Below, in pieces: positions 1 to 12,093 of a stretch of DNA of 64,000 nucleotides; within the stretch, counting starts at the first letter, position 1, and each line of letters begins with the position of its first letter. The translations under genes were made by a program, and so were the position numbers. The notes under the pieces are model-generated. The model did no database searches. It saw only the letters and a program-made list of their open reading frames with translations, and was not told the DNA's origin. The DNA comes from Pycnopodia helianthoides. Its lineage: Eukaryota > Echinodermata > Asteroidea > Forcipulatida > Asteriidae. The stretch is taken from the NCBI GenBank assembly GCA_032158295.1, contig CM063243.1, positions 3,356,948 through 3,420,947 on the forward strand, given 5' to 3'.

Positions 1-303
1 GGCATCATTTGGTCACTAAAATTCAGCGTGTTTATGATCGTGTTTAATTTACACACTCCAAAGAAAAACAATAGTACTTGCTTCCACCAATTTTTTTTTT
101 TTTTTACATTATATTCTCATTTCTCAACCGAGAATAATTAATGATCATTTGTAACCAAAATCATGTTCAGCTTATCCTTGTGACGTTTTGTTACAAGAAC
201 CCAATCAAAATCAACACATAGTCCTGACGATTTCGTGCACAAATTAATTTGAACAATTTGTTGTTGTTGTATCCACCCCAAAATATATTGTAACAGTACT
301 CAC

Positions 304-411
304 CCCAATCAGTGTATTGGTGTGGTCCACACGCCTCTGGCGGCATTTTGCAGCTGCTAATTTATTCCTCTCGCGACGGACACGCCTTTTGTCTCTCTCG
401 TCAGGCGGCAA
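304..411 (-). CDS. FOS: Fos family (kayak-like), basic-region exon (partial gene)
   Basis: This exon encodes the DNA-binding basic region of an AP-1 bZIP transcription factor. It runs from a good acceptor (CAACGTGCAG) to a GTGAGT donor, is exactly 108 bp (36 codons) and is phase 0 at both ends. The translation begins [17 protein letters not shown] and continues with [14 protein letters not shown]. RRERNKxAAAKCR is the Fos/ATF3 DNA-contact signature, and the RVDHTN end resembles invertebrate Fos (kayak). From family knowledge, vertebrate FOS has a 108-bp third exon that starts LSPEEEEKRR, so the boundary is conserved. The protein would act in the nucleus as a dimer with Jun. The leucine zipper that should follow is not visible in the 303 bases before the window edge and presumably lies outside. 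ATF3/JDP2 share the exon layout but fit the residues less well. Confidence 0.9.
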
Positions 412-2237
412 CTGCACGTTGAAAAAGGGGAACAAAGAGGACACAAAACATTAATTATGCAGTCCGGATTAAACGGCGGCCATCTTAAGCAATATCCACG
501 CTAAACCCCCATCACAGTACGCTATGCAATAATGTGCGTCCACACTGTGCTTGAACTACTACACGGACGTACTGTCGGCATACATAATTTGCCTTCACAT
601 ATTTTTACGTTACAAATAAAGCCAGTATTTTACTCAAATCTAGCAAACATTGCATTGTGTGGGAAAAGAACACAGTCTTCGTGAAGACGGTGTTGGTTCC
701 ACGTCTACATATCGACTTCAATACTCGTACCTCCATGATATTTTAAGGCGAGTTTACGACACAACTATTCGGCGTATGCTCGCTGTGAGTGTACTGTGTA
801 CTGTGTGCCGCGACCAAGCGGAAAAAATTATGTGGAAATTCTAGCCGGGATTCACAGCATGCAGTAAGCTCCAGCCGGCATAACCCCGTATGTCAACATG
901 GCCACAATACTAAGATTTGACCTTCGGTAGTGTACAGTGCAGAAATAACAACCCTGTGTACGTTTCTGACGCAGTCAGATATTTGTTTGTTATCGTTAAA
1001 TGAGATTAAGTGTGTATAAAGGTTACACTATACGTATGCACAGATATCCGCCGTGTACAAAGCACACACTGTATTCACTGGTGCGTGATGCGTGTACCAG
1101 CATATATCTTTGGCCAATATTGACCATGGCCACACGTACCGGTCGTAAGGCAACTCCGTTTTTTTTATTTTATTTTTATTTTTTATAACCCAGACTTGTT
1201 TTCCCCGAACACAGTTAATGCCTTGTGTACACCACAACAGTAAAGCCATTCAGCCTTGGTGAAATTTAAGCCGCTATTGTCCCGTAGGATCGGCATTTTG
1301 AACAATGCCGTTTTATTTAAGCCATGTGGGTGTTTTTTTGTCCTTTCCAAAAACCCATGGAGTTTTTAGGACGCAATTCATTCTCGATAACCCCGTGGAA
1401 ATGTTGTCCTTCTTGATCTTTTACAACCCCCCCCCCCCTCCCCGCCAATCTGTCCACATTTTCTTATTGGGTATTTCCGCCCCAAAATCAAGTCATCACT
1501 TAGAAAAAAATCTATCAGAGGTTACGGTTCTTAAAAAACCATGATAAAGGAACCCTGGATTTTTGAACGTGATTCATCGCGAGGAAGGTTTTAATCAATT
1601 TTGGTTAAACTCCGTGGAAAAACGGCTTCCGTTTGTCCTCCGGTCAGACACTCCGAACCCATAACTTGTTACGGTGTGCGTCTACATTTATATCTGCGAA
1701 ATACCAAGGCGTCATTGACTAAACACACAGATTGGAGAATGTATGGTATGTTTCTCCGGTTTCTCAGGAAAAAAAACGCGTCCCTATCCAATTGCAGCTT
1801 GCCCTTTTAAAACATCACTTCTAACGGCTCAACAATTAAACCCGAAGTGTCAGTTTGAAAGCGTTCATGCAGTCAGCCCGCCCACGCCTTACATCCACTG
1901 GGTCCACCCTTTTTTGTTCGTTAGTCCACACAGAATGTGAACTCCAATTCCTGGAAACCAGAGTTTAAGGATTTGACTTTTACAGACCGGAAACCGACGA
2001 CTGAGGAAGGACACAATACAAAAGAAGTGTGTGCGCTTCCGAGCCCGAGCGGAAGTGTGAAAAAATGTGTGAACTTCTGTCCTTTTTGTCAACTTCCATG
2101 CTTCGAAAACCCAGTTTCCTTTTTCAAGTTTCTAAACCACACCGAATCCAAATAGCATAAATATTGTTGAAAACAGAGAAATCAGAATTTAAACCCCCCC
2201 CCCCCAAAAAAAAAAAAAAATCACGAAAATACTTTAC

Positions 2238-2591
2238 CTCTTCGTCTCTGATTCTTCTCCTCGATGTGGAGGGGGACATTCTGAGCAGGTCCAAGTCCGC
2301 AGCGGTTCTGACAGCCATCCCGACCCGTGCGTGTTGTTGGTGGACGCTCCTGGAGTTCTGGATCCTGTTGGCGATCGGGGAGTGAGAGTTGGAGGACACC
2401 GTCGGGGGGACGAAGTTGCCCCCGTGGATGCTGTTGTTGAGGTGGGGCATCCACCCGCTGGTCAGCGAAGTCGGTGTGATTACGGAGGTCGGTATGGCAT
2501 GTTGGTGTGTGCTCATCGGATGAGGCGAGCTGGTCATCGGAGGAGGGGCATAACTTGAAATGTCCATGATATCATCAGAGGCTGTATAGTC
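2238..2591 (-). CDS. FOS: Fos family, shared second coding exon
   Basis: This 354-bp exon (118 codons, phase 0 at both ends) lies between acceptor CTCATGCAG and donor GAG|GTAAAGTA. It starts DYTASDDIMDISSY and ends RRRIRDEE, joining directly to [10 protein letters not shown] of the basic-region exon. The middle is rich in Pro, Ser, His and Thr (APPPMTSSPHPMSTHQHAIP), typical of the poorly conserved activation segment of Fos proteins. Vertebrate FOS exon 2 likewise starts with an Asp at a phase-0 junction and ends just before the basic region. It is probably intrinsically disordered. The downstream intron is about 1.8 kb and begins with a poly-T/poly-C run just past the donor. Confidence 0.85.
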
Positions 2592-2757
2592 CTGCATGAG
2601 AAAAAAGAGAGAGAACAAAAAAGTTCACAACACAAACTAAAAAATAGGGGAGGAGAACGAGATGTGAGTCGGTAAAAGAGACACCAAAAGTGTCAAAGTC
2701 TTTTTTTAAACTCAGATATTTTGAAGTTGTTTTTGTGGTTAATAAAAATCAACTTAC

Positions 2758-2796
2758 CGCTTCAACTTTAACAAGTTTGGCTGATGTCGGGTACAT
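2758..2796 (-). CDS. FOS: Fos family, alternative first coding exon B
   Basis: A short open stretch on the minus strand reads MYPTSAKLVKVEA (13 codons) and ends at a strong GTAAGT donor in phase 0. That is the phase needed to enter the shared exon at 2591, only 166 bp away. It starts MYP, like the other first exon (MYPNVTVP), which suggests a second promoter or a duplicated first exon. Drosophila kayak is known to use alternative first exons, so the arrangement is biologically plausible. The start codon context (GTCAGTATGT) is moderate. Transcription from here is inferred, not shown. Confidence 0.6.
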
Positions 2797-3455
2797 ACTG
2801 ACTGCCCGAGTCCAAAAATTATTTGAAACAAAAAGTGAAACTTGCCCCAACAAATGAAAATTCCTGAATCCAGCAATGCGACCGCAAAAGTTTTAACAAC
2901 AGTTGTCCAGGGTTAGAACCACAACACACACTCAGTGGGGTCCCGTGACAAAGTGCTTTGAAAGCGCCAAGCAACAAAACTTTTAGCAGAACACATTGGA
3001 GGGGGGGGGGCACCCTCTCAACGTCCTCAGACTAAATTAAGTTAATCCTGAACGGGATATGCCCTCATCCGGGTGTGAAGGCGCATGACTTTGACTAAAC
3101 CCGAAGATGAACATTTTGTAAAGAGTTGTGCAAAAAAAAGTCACGTGGCGCCCATCATATCCACCAAGTGGGGAAAAAAATCAAACGTGATGCTGTTGTT
3201 GCAAAGAGTATGACATGAATGTCCTGCTGCTCGACCCCCATGCACGCGAACCTACAGCTTCCCCCCTTTCCCAGAAACTCGGGTCGACGACCCGAGGGGT
3301 CGATTGCTCAATGTTGATACCCCCACAATGGATGCATTTTCGAGTCATCTCACTATTAATACGAATGATGCAAGTGCAAGGGACCTAAGCCCTGGATGGT
3401 GGTCTGCATTAATATTAGCATGGGGGGAATGGATGTATCATCGTGTGTAACTCAC

Positions 3456-3563
3456 CTCACTGTCTGCTGGGATGATGCCTGTAGACATTGTGGTGAGGAC
3501 GTCGTTTAGATTCTTCATCAGGCTGGTAACGTCGCTCGATGGCACAGTAACGTTAGGGTACAT
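3456..3563 (-). CDS. FOS: Fos family, alternative first coding exon A
   Basis: This open stretch on the minus strand starts at ATG 3563 and ends at a consensus GAG|GTGAGT donor, with 36 codons in phase 0. It begins MYPNVTVPSSDVTSLMKNL and ends TGIIPADSE, giving DSE|DYTASDD across the junction to the shared exon. An in-frame stop lies about 70 bases upstream with no other ATG between, so MYPNV is the natural start unless an upstream exon is spliced in. The Fos N-terminus is poorly conserved, so the exon is identified by its splice phase and position rather than by its residues. Confidence 0.65.
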
Positions 3564-3795
3564 ACCCTCGTAATGTGTAGGGGGTTCTAGACGACAGTGA
3601 ACGGGGCTGGCACTCTCACGACGGCAGCAGCTATATCACTTTGGCCCCCAAAATCGCTCGAGCTCCACTTGGAATTCTTCTGTAGGATGCAAGGGTTATA
3701 TCTCGTCAATGCTCTATGAGGTTGAATACTCGGTTCGATTTCGGAAAGCTTCGATTTCTTTCGGAATCTGTGAGATTCAGGGCTTCCACAAGAGA

Positions 3796-4230
3796 TGAGT
3801 CACAACTGAAAATGCTTATGGGATATACCCTCAAAACCCCACTGTTATATACATTTTGTACATGTACGCTGTACGACAAACGCAGTACAGGGCTGTGTCT
3901 ATTAATAGCGATTACAGCATCATGAATATTCATGAGACCGTTTTCGTTCTCCAAAACATCACACGCGCCCACACGTTAAGTTCCGCAACTGAAGAGTCAC
4001 CCATTTCGTTTTTTTCCTATCATTGCTTTGCCTAGCTAGAAAAAGGTACATTTTCCATTACTTTGTTTTGAGAAAAAGCTCAATTTTGACAGTAGTTCAG
4101 AAAAAGAAACTTCTAGAATCGTATAAATTATGTTAATGATGGACTGCGGAGTTGCTATGTTGTGCCAGTTGTTAGTAAATATTCAGATGTGCGTCACAAA
4201 GGCCTTTGTGACGTAATTACTCGGGCCAAT
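3796..4230 (-). promoter_or_regulatory. Candidate Fos promoter region
   Basis: Read on the minus strand upstream of first exon A, this stretch holds an AP-1 consensus TGAGTCA (3796-3802), a TATATAA box (3845-3851), a perfect MEF2-type CTATTAATAG (3899-3908), and a 14-bp palindrome around ATGAATATTCAT. Further up are a 22-bp perfect palindrome carrying CGTCA/TGACG half sites (4192-4213), which runs into TGACGTAA (4209-4216), and a CCAAT pentamer (4226-4230). Immediate-early fos genes are commonly driven by CRE, SRF/MADS and AP-1 sites. I saw no canonical CArG box. Function is inferred from motifs only. Confidence 0.4.
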
Positions 4231-7200
4231 AGGAGTCTGTGTTGATGTGTGTTGTGGCTGATCTGCATCCATATCAACGTGCAGTACGTGTAGACTTGTG
4301 AATGTTGATACTTATACACATTTAAATCATGGTCAATAATCTAGGCGCATGTACATGTACATCAAGTAGAATCACAGCTCCTGGACAGAAAAAAAATCGT
4401 TATTTACACGGAAAAAGGCTAGCAAAATTATGGCGTATTTCATGCATATTAAAAACCCATATTTCTCACGAATTTTGGTGATAAGATAGATACAAAAAGT
4501 AAGTAAGAGTAGAGTTTAACATCCCCGATTTGAACAATATTTAACAAATAATAAATAAATTAAATTAAATTCTAATATTTAAATTAAAGACATTTTCAGA
4601 GGCTGTGTTAACACTACGATTGAAATACATTTTTTTTCTTTTTTCGTTTATGCAATATTAACAGAACACAATTTGAATCAGACTTTGTGATATCAATTGA
4701 AAGATATGTTTGAATGAGTCAAATTTTAAAAATAATATGTTTTGATCTTCTCCTTGAAAAATGTTGGCTTCTTTAAAAAAACCATTCACAAAAGGAATTT
4801 ATTAAAAAAATATGTTATTCATAAACGAAGAAACCGATGTGTTGGTTTTATGTCAAGGTAAGTTTTGACATTATGATAATTTCCGAGAAATTTTACTATC
4901 TAACAATTTGTTTTCTTCTTCAAAATTCATAAATTAAGTGAAAGTCGTGTTCCCCTCCGACAAAAGGGTTTTGATTGTGTTTGTGATTTTATATTTTACT
5001 GAATTCTCTCTTAAATTAATTATATTATTATTATTTTTTTTTTTTTCAAATAGTCACTAAAAAAATGACAAGTTGTTGAAATTTTCAATTCCAGATCTTG
5101 GAAACTCGGTAGCAGGAATCCGTTCAAACAGAAAATAAAATTGTAATTTTGAGTTTGTTTGTTTCAATCCAATGTATTTAAGTACAATAGGCCAACAGCG
5201 GAAACAAAGAGAAAAATATATTTCAGCCTGAATCTTGAGGGAAGCCATTATTCTCGTTCGCAAGATAATTTATTCTTAATCATGACCCATTGGCTATGCG
5301 CACCTGGCTTCCGAAGAGCTCATTAGCATAATCACTTGGGATGATTATAATATAGTAAGAAGCCCTGTGCAGTGTTAATGTCAGATACTAAATTTAGATG
5401 GCTACGTACCATTACACAGTTTGCCGAAATTAGCGACAAGGGCCTCAAAGACGCATAATTTATGCACACATTGACTCGATGTATTAAAATGTGGATGCGA
5501 GAGTGTCGACCGTGTCTGCTGTGTTGGTTGTTCGCCGTGATAGTCAGACGAATCACGGTGGACGAACGGGGGAGCAGGGATGATCAATGATCGGGGAAGA
5601 AGGGCCTCCTTGCGGTCAACAATGGACGGCTTGAGTTTGTGCTTCGTCCGAGGATTTGTTGATGGGGTTTTGTTCTGCCAGTTCTGTGTTTATTTTCTCA
5701 CTTGTGCTTTAATATTTATTGGTTGGTGCTGATACTTGTGCTGTTGTTGCTTTAAATATCTTCGCCTTGACTTTGATACTAGTTTTCCATATTTTATTTA
5801 TTTCAATATAAATCCCACTTTCATTTTAAAATGTGTTTGTTTTTTATTTAAAAACAATTGCGTGGAATTATCTGCGAATACTGTTTAGTTCAGCTTTAAT
5901 TAGAATAAACAATTTCAAATCATATCAAAAGTCATCCATCCCATTAACAAACACAAATCGATATCACGTAAACCTACGACAAAAATAAATACAACCTAAA
6001 TTTCGATTAGACTTGTCCAAGTCGGTTAACCAGAGACTGAACTAATCATAATTGGAAGATGTTAATCACACCTTGAGAGCAGTTTGCCGCACAAGTTTCC
6101 CAGAAAAACTACGCCCCAGTAAACGATTATATAATAACTGCCCCCACTGGCCAAGTCTAGTTCTGTTTAGTATTCTTTACTCCAATCATGGAGGAAGGAA
6201 CACCCGACGTAGACTTATTGGTGTGTCACCTCTAAACCGCAAGGGATGGGATATACCTTATTGACTTTTCATTATTGTGACTAACAAATGCGACCACACC
6301 GAGAGTTTACTGTTAGAATCCATTCAAGTAAAAGACAATTGCGAGGGCGTTGCCTGAGCATTCCTGAGGGGTACCCTCAACCAATGAAACAAATACCCCA
6401 TCGCCACAATTACTCGCCGCGCTTGCCCGTGACCGCAGCCATCAAGCTCTCCCCTTTGTCAGGGTTGCTCGCCAAGTAACGTGACGTCATAGAGGATCGC
6501 CCCTATAACTATTGTGTACACTTTGGAAGCCATAATTTAACAAAAGAAATACCGTTTGGAATTCCTCACACTCCGTAAATTCTACATCAACAAGACAACT
6601 TGGTCTAATTAAAGCTCTGTCAGTGTTAGTTATCCAAAGGGATTAGAATTATACACTTGTTAGAATTTAGAAAAAATAAACAAACACTGCCTGCCAGCTC
6701 TAATCTGTAGCAAGAGAACACAACCGAAACCACGAAGATTACAAAGATTATGTCTAATTGATTGTATTTTGACAATAGAACATTCTACGTGAAAAATTCT
6801 GTGTTGAGTTTGTTTGTTGTTTAGAACAGTGCTTTAGGGTGGAGCTACTTTGGATGGGGTGAACGGGCCAAACAGATGATGATTGTGTACCACCGGGATT
6901 GTTGCATTCTCATCTTTCGAGAACAAACATTTAAACAGAAGTTGGTGTGTAATCGCAATTCCTGCTAAAGGATTTATTCCGTCAAATCATGGGACTGTGT
7001 TCCGTCGTCAACCGAAATGGATTGTATGGGAATTTCTCTATGATTACATCAGATGATTACATCAGACTATAATTTATAAATCCCTGTGACAATTCAGAAC
7101 AAATAAGAGTTGGTATTGAATGGTTATTATACAGGATTCATGGTATCGAACTGTCACCACCCCCCCCCCCCAAAAAAGAAAAAAAGTCGCAGACAGCGTT

Positions 7201-8401
7201 CATGTTTTGTGTGATCAACCATGAAATAACAAACTGTGAACATTTTTATGGGCAATTAATCCATTGTGTGAGTCAGAAAAAAGGAAGAACATCATGAACA
7301 ATTTTCAGCATGTAAACACATTGTCCTTAATTTTGGTTGAAATACAACTGAAATCAGCGTTGCGTTTCTGTAGGTTTTCGGGTACAGTTTTCTCGAGTAT
7401 GACAGATAAGAGGGAAATATTTCACAGAAATGTTTTTCTATATTATGAATTTTATATATAATCAGTAAACGTTCAGAGACTTAAATTAAACAATGATGTT
7501 AATTATTCATACCACAGTCCTGTGTATTGACTTCAAATGAACCACCCACAAAAAATGCCGGGCACGACATCCAGAATTAAACTCCTGACCATCAACTTAC
7601 AAAAACATTACAAAATCAAGACAGAAAATCCAAACACTCATCTTTTATCCAGCAGGCAAACTCAAAGATGATACATTACAGAAACACGTTACAAACCGAA
7701 GTTAAAGTTTTAATTCCAAGTTCGCTTTGAGCCCCACGTGTCTTCCATTTCGAAATTCTCTCGCTAGGAAACGTTTGGCTTATACTTCGATCAAAACAAT
7801 CGTCTACTCACCAGCAAGGTTTACGTCAACACTCGCTTGTAAAGATGTAACCAGATTTCAGTCGGTCGATAAAAGTTGTTCGGCTATTGTGAAGGAATAT
7901 ATCTCGGCTCTTTTATACCTTGGGCAATACTCATGAGTTTACTTGTTATTACTGCTGTCAAATGCTTGATATAATATTAATGGTAATCGATCTGCATATA
8001 TAAGTGAAGTCTTAAGCTTGTGGTTCCTGCTAATAGTCGGAAGTGTTTCACTGGATGACCGTATACACCTATTTCTGCCCCAAGAAGTCGTCATGAAGAA
8101 AGGAATAATTTCCCCTTTCCTCGAATGACGGGTATCTATTTGTGATTATGATTTCGGTTTTTGTGTGTGCTCGTGCAATTTGTAGGAAGGATATTATTCA
8201 AAATCTGAATTGATTTACACGGTTAATATGCTTTCACATTTAATCATTTTGTGTGTGTGTGTACGAAGAGAAGTTTCCGCGTTGGTCAAGTTGGGAAAAC
8301 CACTATAGTAGTGTTTTCACTACCCACTTTGAATATGTAAGGTACATCATTGATCCTTTACTCTCTTTGAATCAAGATAAGGTACACCATTAATGACATT
8401 G
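4231..8401. other. AT-rich intergenic sequence, no gene seen
   Basis: This stretch is AT-rich with short homopolymers (for example poly-C at 7158-7171). The open frames are short and none matches a family I recognise. A possible GTACGT donor lies near 5408 on the minus strand, but nothing supports it as a Fos 5' exon. Confidence 0.5.
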
Positions 8402-8793
8402 TTAAAGGAACATTACAGAATTGTTTTTTCTAACAAAACAATTGCTGGCAGTGTAAGCACTTTATGTAATCCACCATATACATGAACTGACAAACCTGTA
8501 GAAGTTTGAGCTCGATCTGCCATCTGGGTCACGAGAAAATAGTGAAAAACCGATTACACATTTGCATGAAGTCATATAGATTCAACAAACGAATAAAACG
8601 CTCACTGAGCGATAAACTCCAATCGGAAAATTAGTTTATTCATTTCTCATCAAATATGGCATTTCATACAGAAATATTTCAAGGGATGTTTTCTACTATC
8701 ATCATCATTAGACCAAGTAAGTTTGATGTAAATCTGTGATCAAAAGTATATTTTACAAGTTTTTTTCTTACCAATTCTGTAATGTTCCTTTAA
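8402..8793. repeat. TTAA-flanked MITE, family 2
   Basis: The element begins TTAAAGGAACATTACAG and ends with its inverted complement (CTGTAATGTTCCTTTAA). A second copy at 36088-36459 is similar throughout, including a central AAACGCTCACTGAGCG segment. No coding capacity. The TTAA at both ends suggests a piggyBac-type target site. Confidence 0.8.
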
Positions 8794-8967
8794 GAATTGT
8801 ACACGGCTACTCCCTTTGAATCAAGACATGATCTTCACAAACAACAATCTTCCAACGAACCTTCACGCTCAAAAAGATGTAGGTATCCTGTCACCCAGAA
8901 TAATTATAACGAATAATTGTTCAAGTACCTTCTGGGAAAAACGAAACCCTTTCGAGATACTCGGGCC

Positions 8968-9155
8968 CAAGAGCTACTTAAGCACAAACAATAACTAAAC
9001 ATAAAACACCTTATAGGCTTACCAGAATAAGGGTACCAGCCAAAATACTGTGTCGCTATACCATTTCTGACTGGTGTCTTGCTCATTATAATTTGCTTAG
9101 CAGAAATTATTAGGCACTATTATCTGCTTATTAGAAGCTCTATGAAATTGGACCC
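8968..9155. repeat. Foldback repeat, CAATTTCATAG family
   Basis: This is a diverged copy of a non-coding foldback element whose ends read roughly CCAATTTCATAGAGCTGC and its complement GCAGCTCTATGAAATTGG. The inner motif is GGTTACCAGCCAAAATAC. Other copies are at 12362, 44391, 47700, 54317, 55556 and 57303. Confidence 0.6.
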
Positions 9156-9689
9156 AGAGATCAACTTAATGACTTTGATCTTTCATAAAACAAAACTTGA
9201 CGTTACTTTTTTCGTATGTAAGACTGTCTGATTTCTCAATATTGCTATCGATAGTTACAATTTCCCCATCCTTGTCTGTACCCGCGTGCTAACACGAAGA
9301 AGTGAAAGTATGTCCTATAGTTCAAGTACACCAAAACGTGCATTGATTACGCAATTTGTCAAGTATTGATTATCGACTGATCACCAAGGTATTTATAGAT
9401 GAATACACGACTTTACAACATGTACAATAAGTTCAGGACAGGAACAAGCAAACGTTTGGTGAAATAAATCCAATCGATAGAAGTATTTCAATAGTTTGAA
9501 GGGGTAGGGGTTTTTATTGTAAAAAAAAAAATGAGTGGATACTTCCTCAGGTAAATGTTGGCATGACACTTGTTTTCAGTATCCACTGCTGATGCAAGGA
9601 ATTTTAACTGTAATTAGTAAACAGATTACCTGACTTGACCACTCGTCTGTGGTAAGTTTGCCATTGCAGTTCGAATTCAATCAATCAAT

Positions 9690-10160
9690 CAATCAATTCT
9701 AGTTGCCTATTCCGAGGCGCTCAGCAAAGTGAAGGAACATTTTATAAGACAATATAGTTGACATAATTTAATATGGAGATGACATTAAGTACAATGGACT
9801 AAATGTAAGCAGATTTGAAGAGATGAGTCTTAAGCTGGCTTTTTGAAGATCTGTAAGGGGGTCAAGCGTACGGAGTTGATATAGGGGAGATCATTCCATA
9901 GCTTTGGTGCACATGAAACGAAGATTCTATCACCTGATGAAGAATGGGATCTAGGATTGTTTACCAGAATATAGTTTGTTTGAAGATCTCAGATCGGGCA
10001 GAGGATTGTTTGTACACAATATGTCTCTTATATACACTGGAGCTAGACCATGAAGTGCTGTCCAAGTCAAAAACTCAGACGTGCATGCCAGGTAGGAGTA
10101 CATGACCAGTGTCATCTCTTCACATCCAAATTGTGCCACAATGATGTACAAGGGCGTGTT
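9690..10160. repeat. Dispersed non-coding repeat
   Basis: After a CAAT microsatellite (about 9678-9698), this segment shares a plan with 13325-13690: an intermittent match through GATGAGTCTTAAGCTGGC / GCAGTGTCTTCAGTTTTG and GGGGAGATCATTCCATAG / GTAGTTTATCCCAGAG. No frame stays open. It looks like a diverged retroelement tail, class unknown. Confidence 0.4.
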
Positions 10161-10825
10161 AGGCTATCGAGCGTGTATGCACAAAACTATACCAGTGAAC
10201 GATCAAGCAAAACGTTTTTGTTTTTTTAAACCCAGCTGAAAATGTGTAGGTGAGCTACGTGACGATTTACATGAGTATTTGCCGCAGTGTGCAAATGAAA
10301 CAATGCATTTCAAGAATGCAAGTTACCTATTGCTTTTGTCTTCCAGCTTGTTAAATGCTTCTTTGTTAACTTTGACGTCATTTCACGTCACAAGTGCTTT
10401 TGTATTTAAAAAAACCCAAATGTTTGATTTGTTGCCTGTGACGACGTTGTTCCGCACGCTTAGATTGACGTCAACCGAGTTTAATACACAATACATCGGT
10501 TTTTGGGGGTTTTTTTCAACGGCTCTTCTGTGTTGGTGCCGAGTGTTTTTTTGAGACCCCGGTGTTTTGTGAGACCCGTGACAACCCAAGCGTGCACCGT
10601 CCCAGGTCCCACACACAACACACGACCGTATAGGGGAAGGGACGCAACAAAATAATGTCAATATTATACGTCAGACTCTTTTGTACAGCTCAATGGGTAG
10701 ACGTGATTGTCAAAAGTTTCACTATGCAATGTAAACAACCCATTCTCAACATACCGTGAAGAACGAGGCCGACGGGGCAAACAGGGATATTTTATTTAAA
10801 TCAGAAATAGAGCTCTTTCAAAAGT

Positions 10826-11215
10826 TGCATTTAAAAAAAAAGGTGTGCACAACATTGGTAAGGTTGAAAATATAAGTGTTCACAGATTTTGCACATAACT
10901 TACATGGTATAAAGATGGTCATGGTGGAAAACTTCCCTTGAAATAGTTTTGCTTGAAATAGTATAGCTCTTACGGAGTGAGTAAAACAGATCTCGCATGT
11001 CCAAAACCCGTTGTTAGAAAACAGTGAAAACATAAAATGGGATTTTTCACTATTTTCTCGTGACTCCGATGACCGATTTAGCTTAAACAGTTTAACTGCC
11101 ACAAGTTTGTTATTTCAGGTATATGTTGGGTCACATAAAGTGCGGATATACTGGTCTTTGACAATTGCCAATGTTATACAGTGTTCACAAACTAAAGTGC
11201 AATTCTACAGTGTAT
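10826..11215. repeat. MITE family 1, diverged copy
   Basis: It carries the family blocks GTTCACAGATTTTGCACATAACTTACATGG, CACTATTTTCTCGTGACTCCGATGACC and CTGGTCTTTGACAATTGCC in order (blocks abbreviated to recognisable parts). The terminal TTAA ends are eroded. No coding capacity. Confidence 0.6.
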
Positions 11216-11544
11216 TTTCATCGTGAAGAACAAACGTTCAGCTCAATTGTGAAAAAAATATAATAATGATAACCTTCAGATTTTGGATTTGCAAGAGAAA
11301 AGTCCGGGAAATTTCTGTCAATTTTTCTGATACTTGTTTTCTAAGACTTCGTAAACGTTCCGTGAAGGATTCAATTTCGATAAAAATCGTGAGAGTGTTT
11401 ACAAAAAGGTGAATTTCATTGGGAAAACAATTAAACGCATTCGTAAAAACTATTTGCATCAAAACAAATATATTTCTAAAAGGTTTTCCCAAGCAGTTGT
11501 CCGTCCAGCATGTCAAGAACTGTGAAAAATATTTAAATTTATAG

Positions 11545-12093
11545 TCTAAAGAGCAGTGGATACTTTTGGTAATTAGTCAAGAAATATATCATCATAAAAA
11601 CTTACTTGGTATAAGGAACACCTGAGAGCTGCTGATAGCATAAAACATTGTGAGAAACAACTCCCTCTGAAGTTTTGTAGTTTTTGAGAAAGAGGTAATT
11701 TCTCACTAAAACATTTGAATCTGAGAAAGGCCTCAGGCGTGAAGCCATTCTCAGGCAATTTTGAAAGTACACAATTCTATGCAACAAGGGTGTTTTAACT
11801 TTCATTACTTTCTTGCAACTTCGATGACCAATTGAGCCCAAATTTTCACAGGTTTGTTATTTGCTGTATAATAAATAAGTAAATAATTATACATTATCTC
11901 CTGACGACGGAGCGAGTTTACTGTCCAAAACGTCGAGTCCCTCGGTTCTTCTCAGAACCACTATCTCTTCAAAGAGATCTTTCTACGGTCCTTCTCTATG
12001 GTTTATTGGTGTCATCGCAAATTGTCTTATGTTTATTTCACAAGTAAGGATACTGGTCTTTGACAATTACCAAAAGTACATCCTGCCTTTAGA
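11545..12093. repeat. MITE family 1, interrupted by another repeat
   Basis: The left end AGCAGTGGATACTTTTGG pairs with the right end CCAAAAGTACATCCTGCC. The copy is interrupted at about 11870-12045 by a different repeat. That insert holds a degenerate hammerhead-like core (CTGACGA near 11915) and a histone-type hairpin (11944-11959). Confidence 0.7.

Noticed and set aside
1..303. Leucine-zipper exon of the Fos gene within the window
   Set aside because: No heptad-Leu reading frame with an acceptor was found on the minus strand here. The exon is more likely outside the window.
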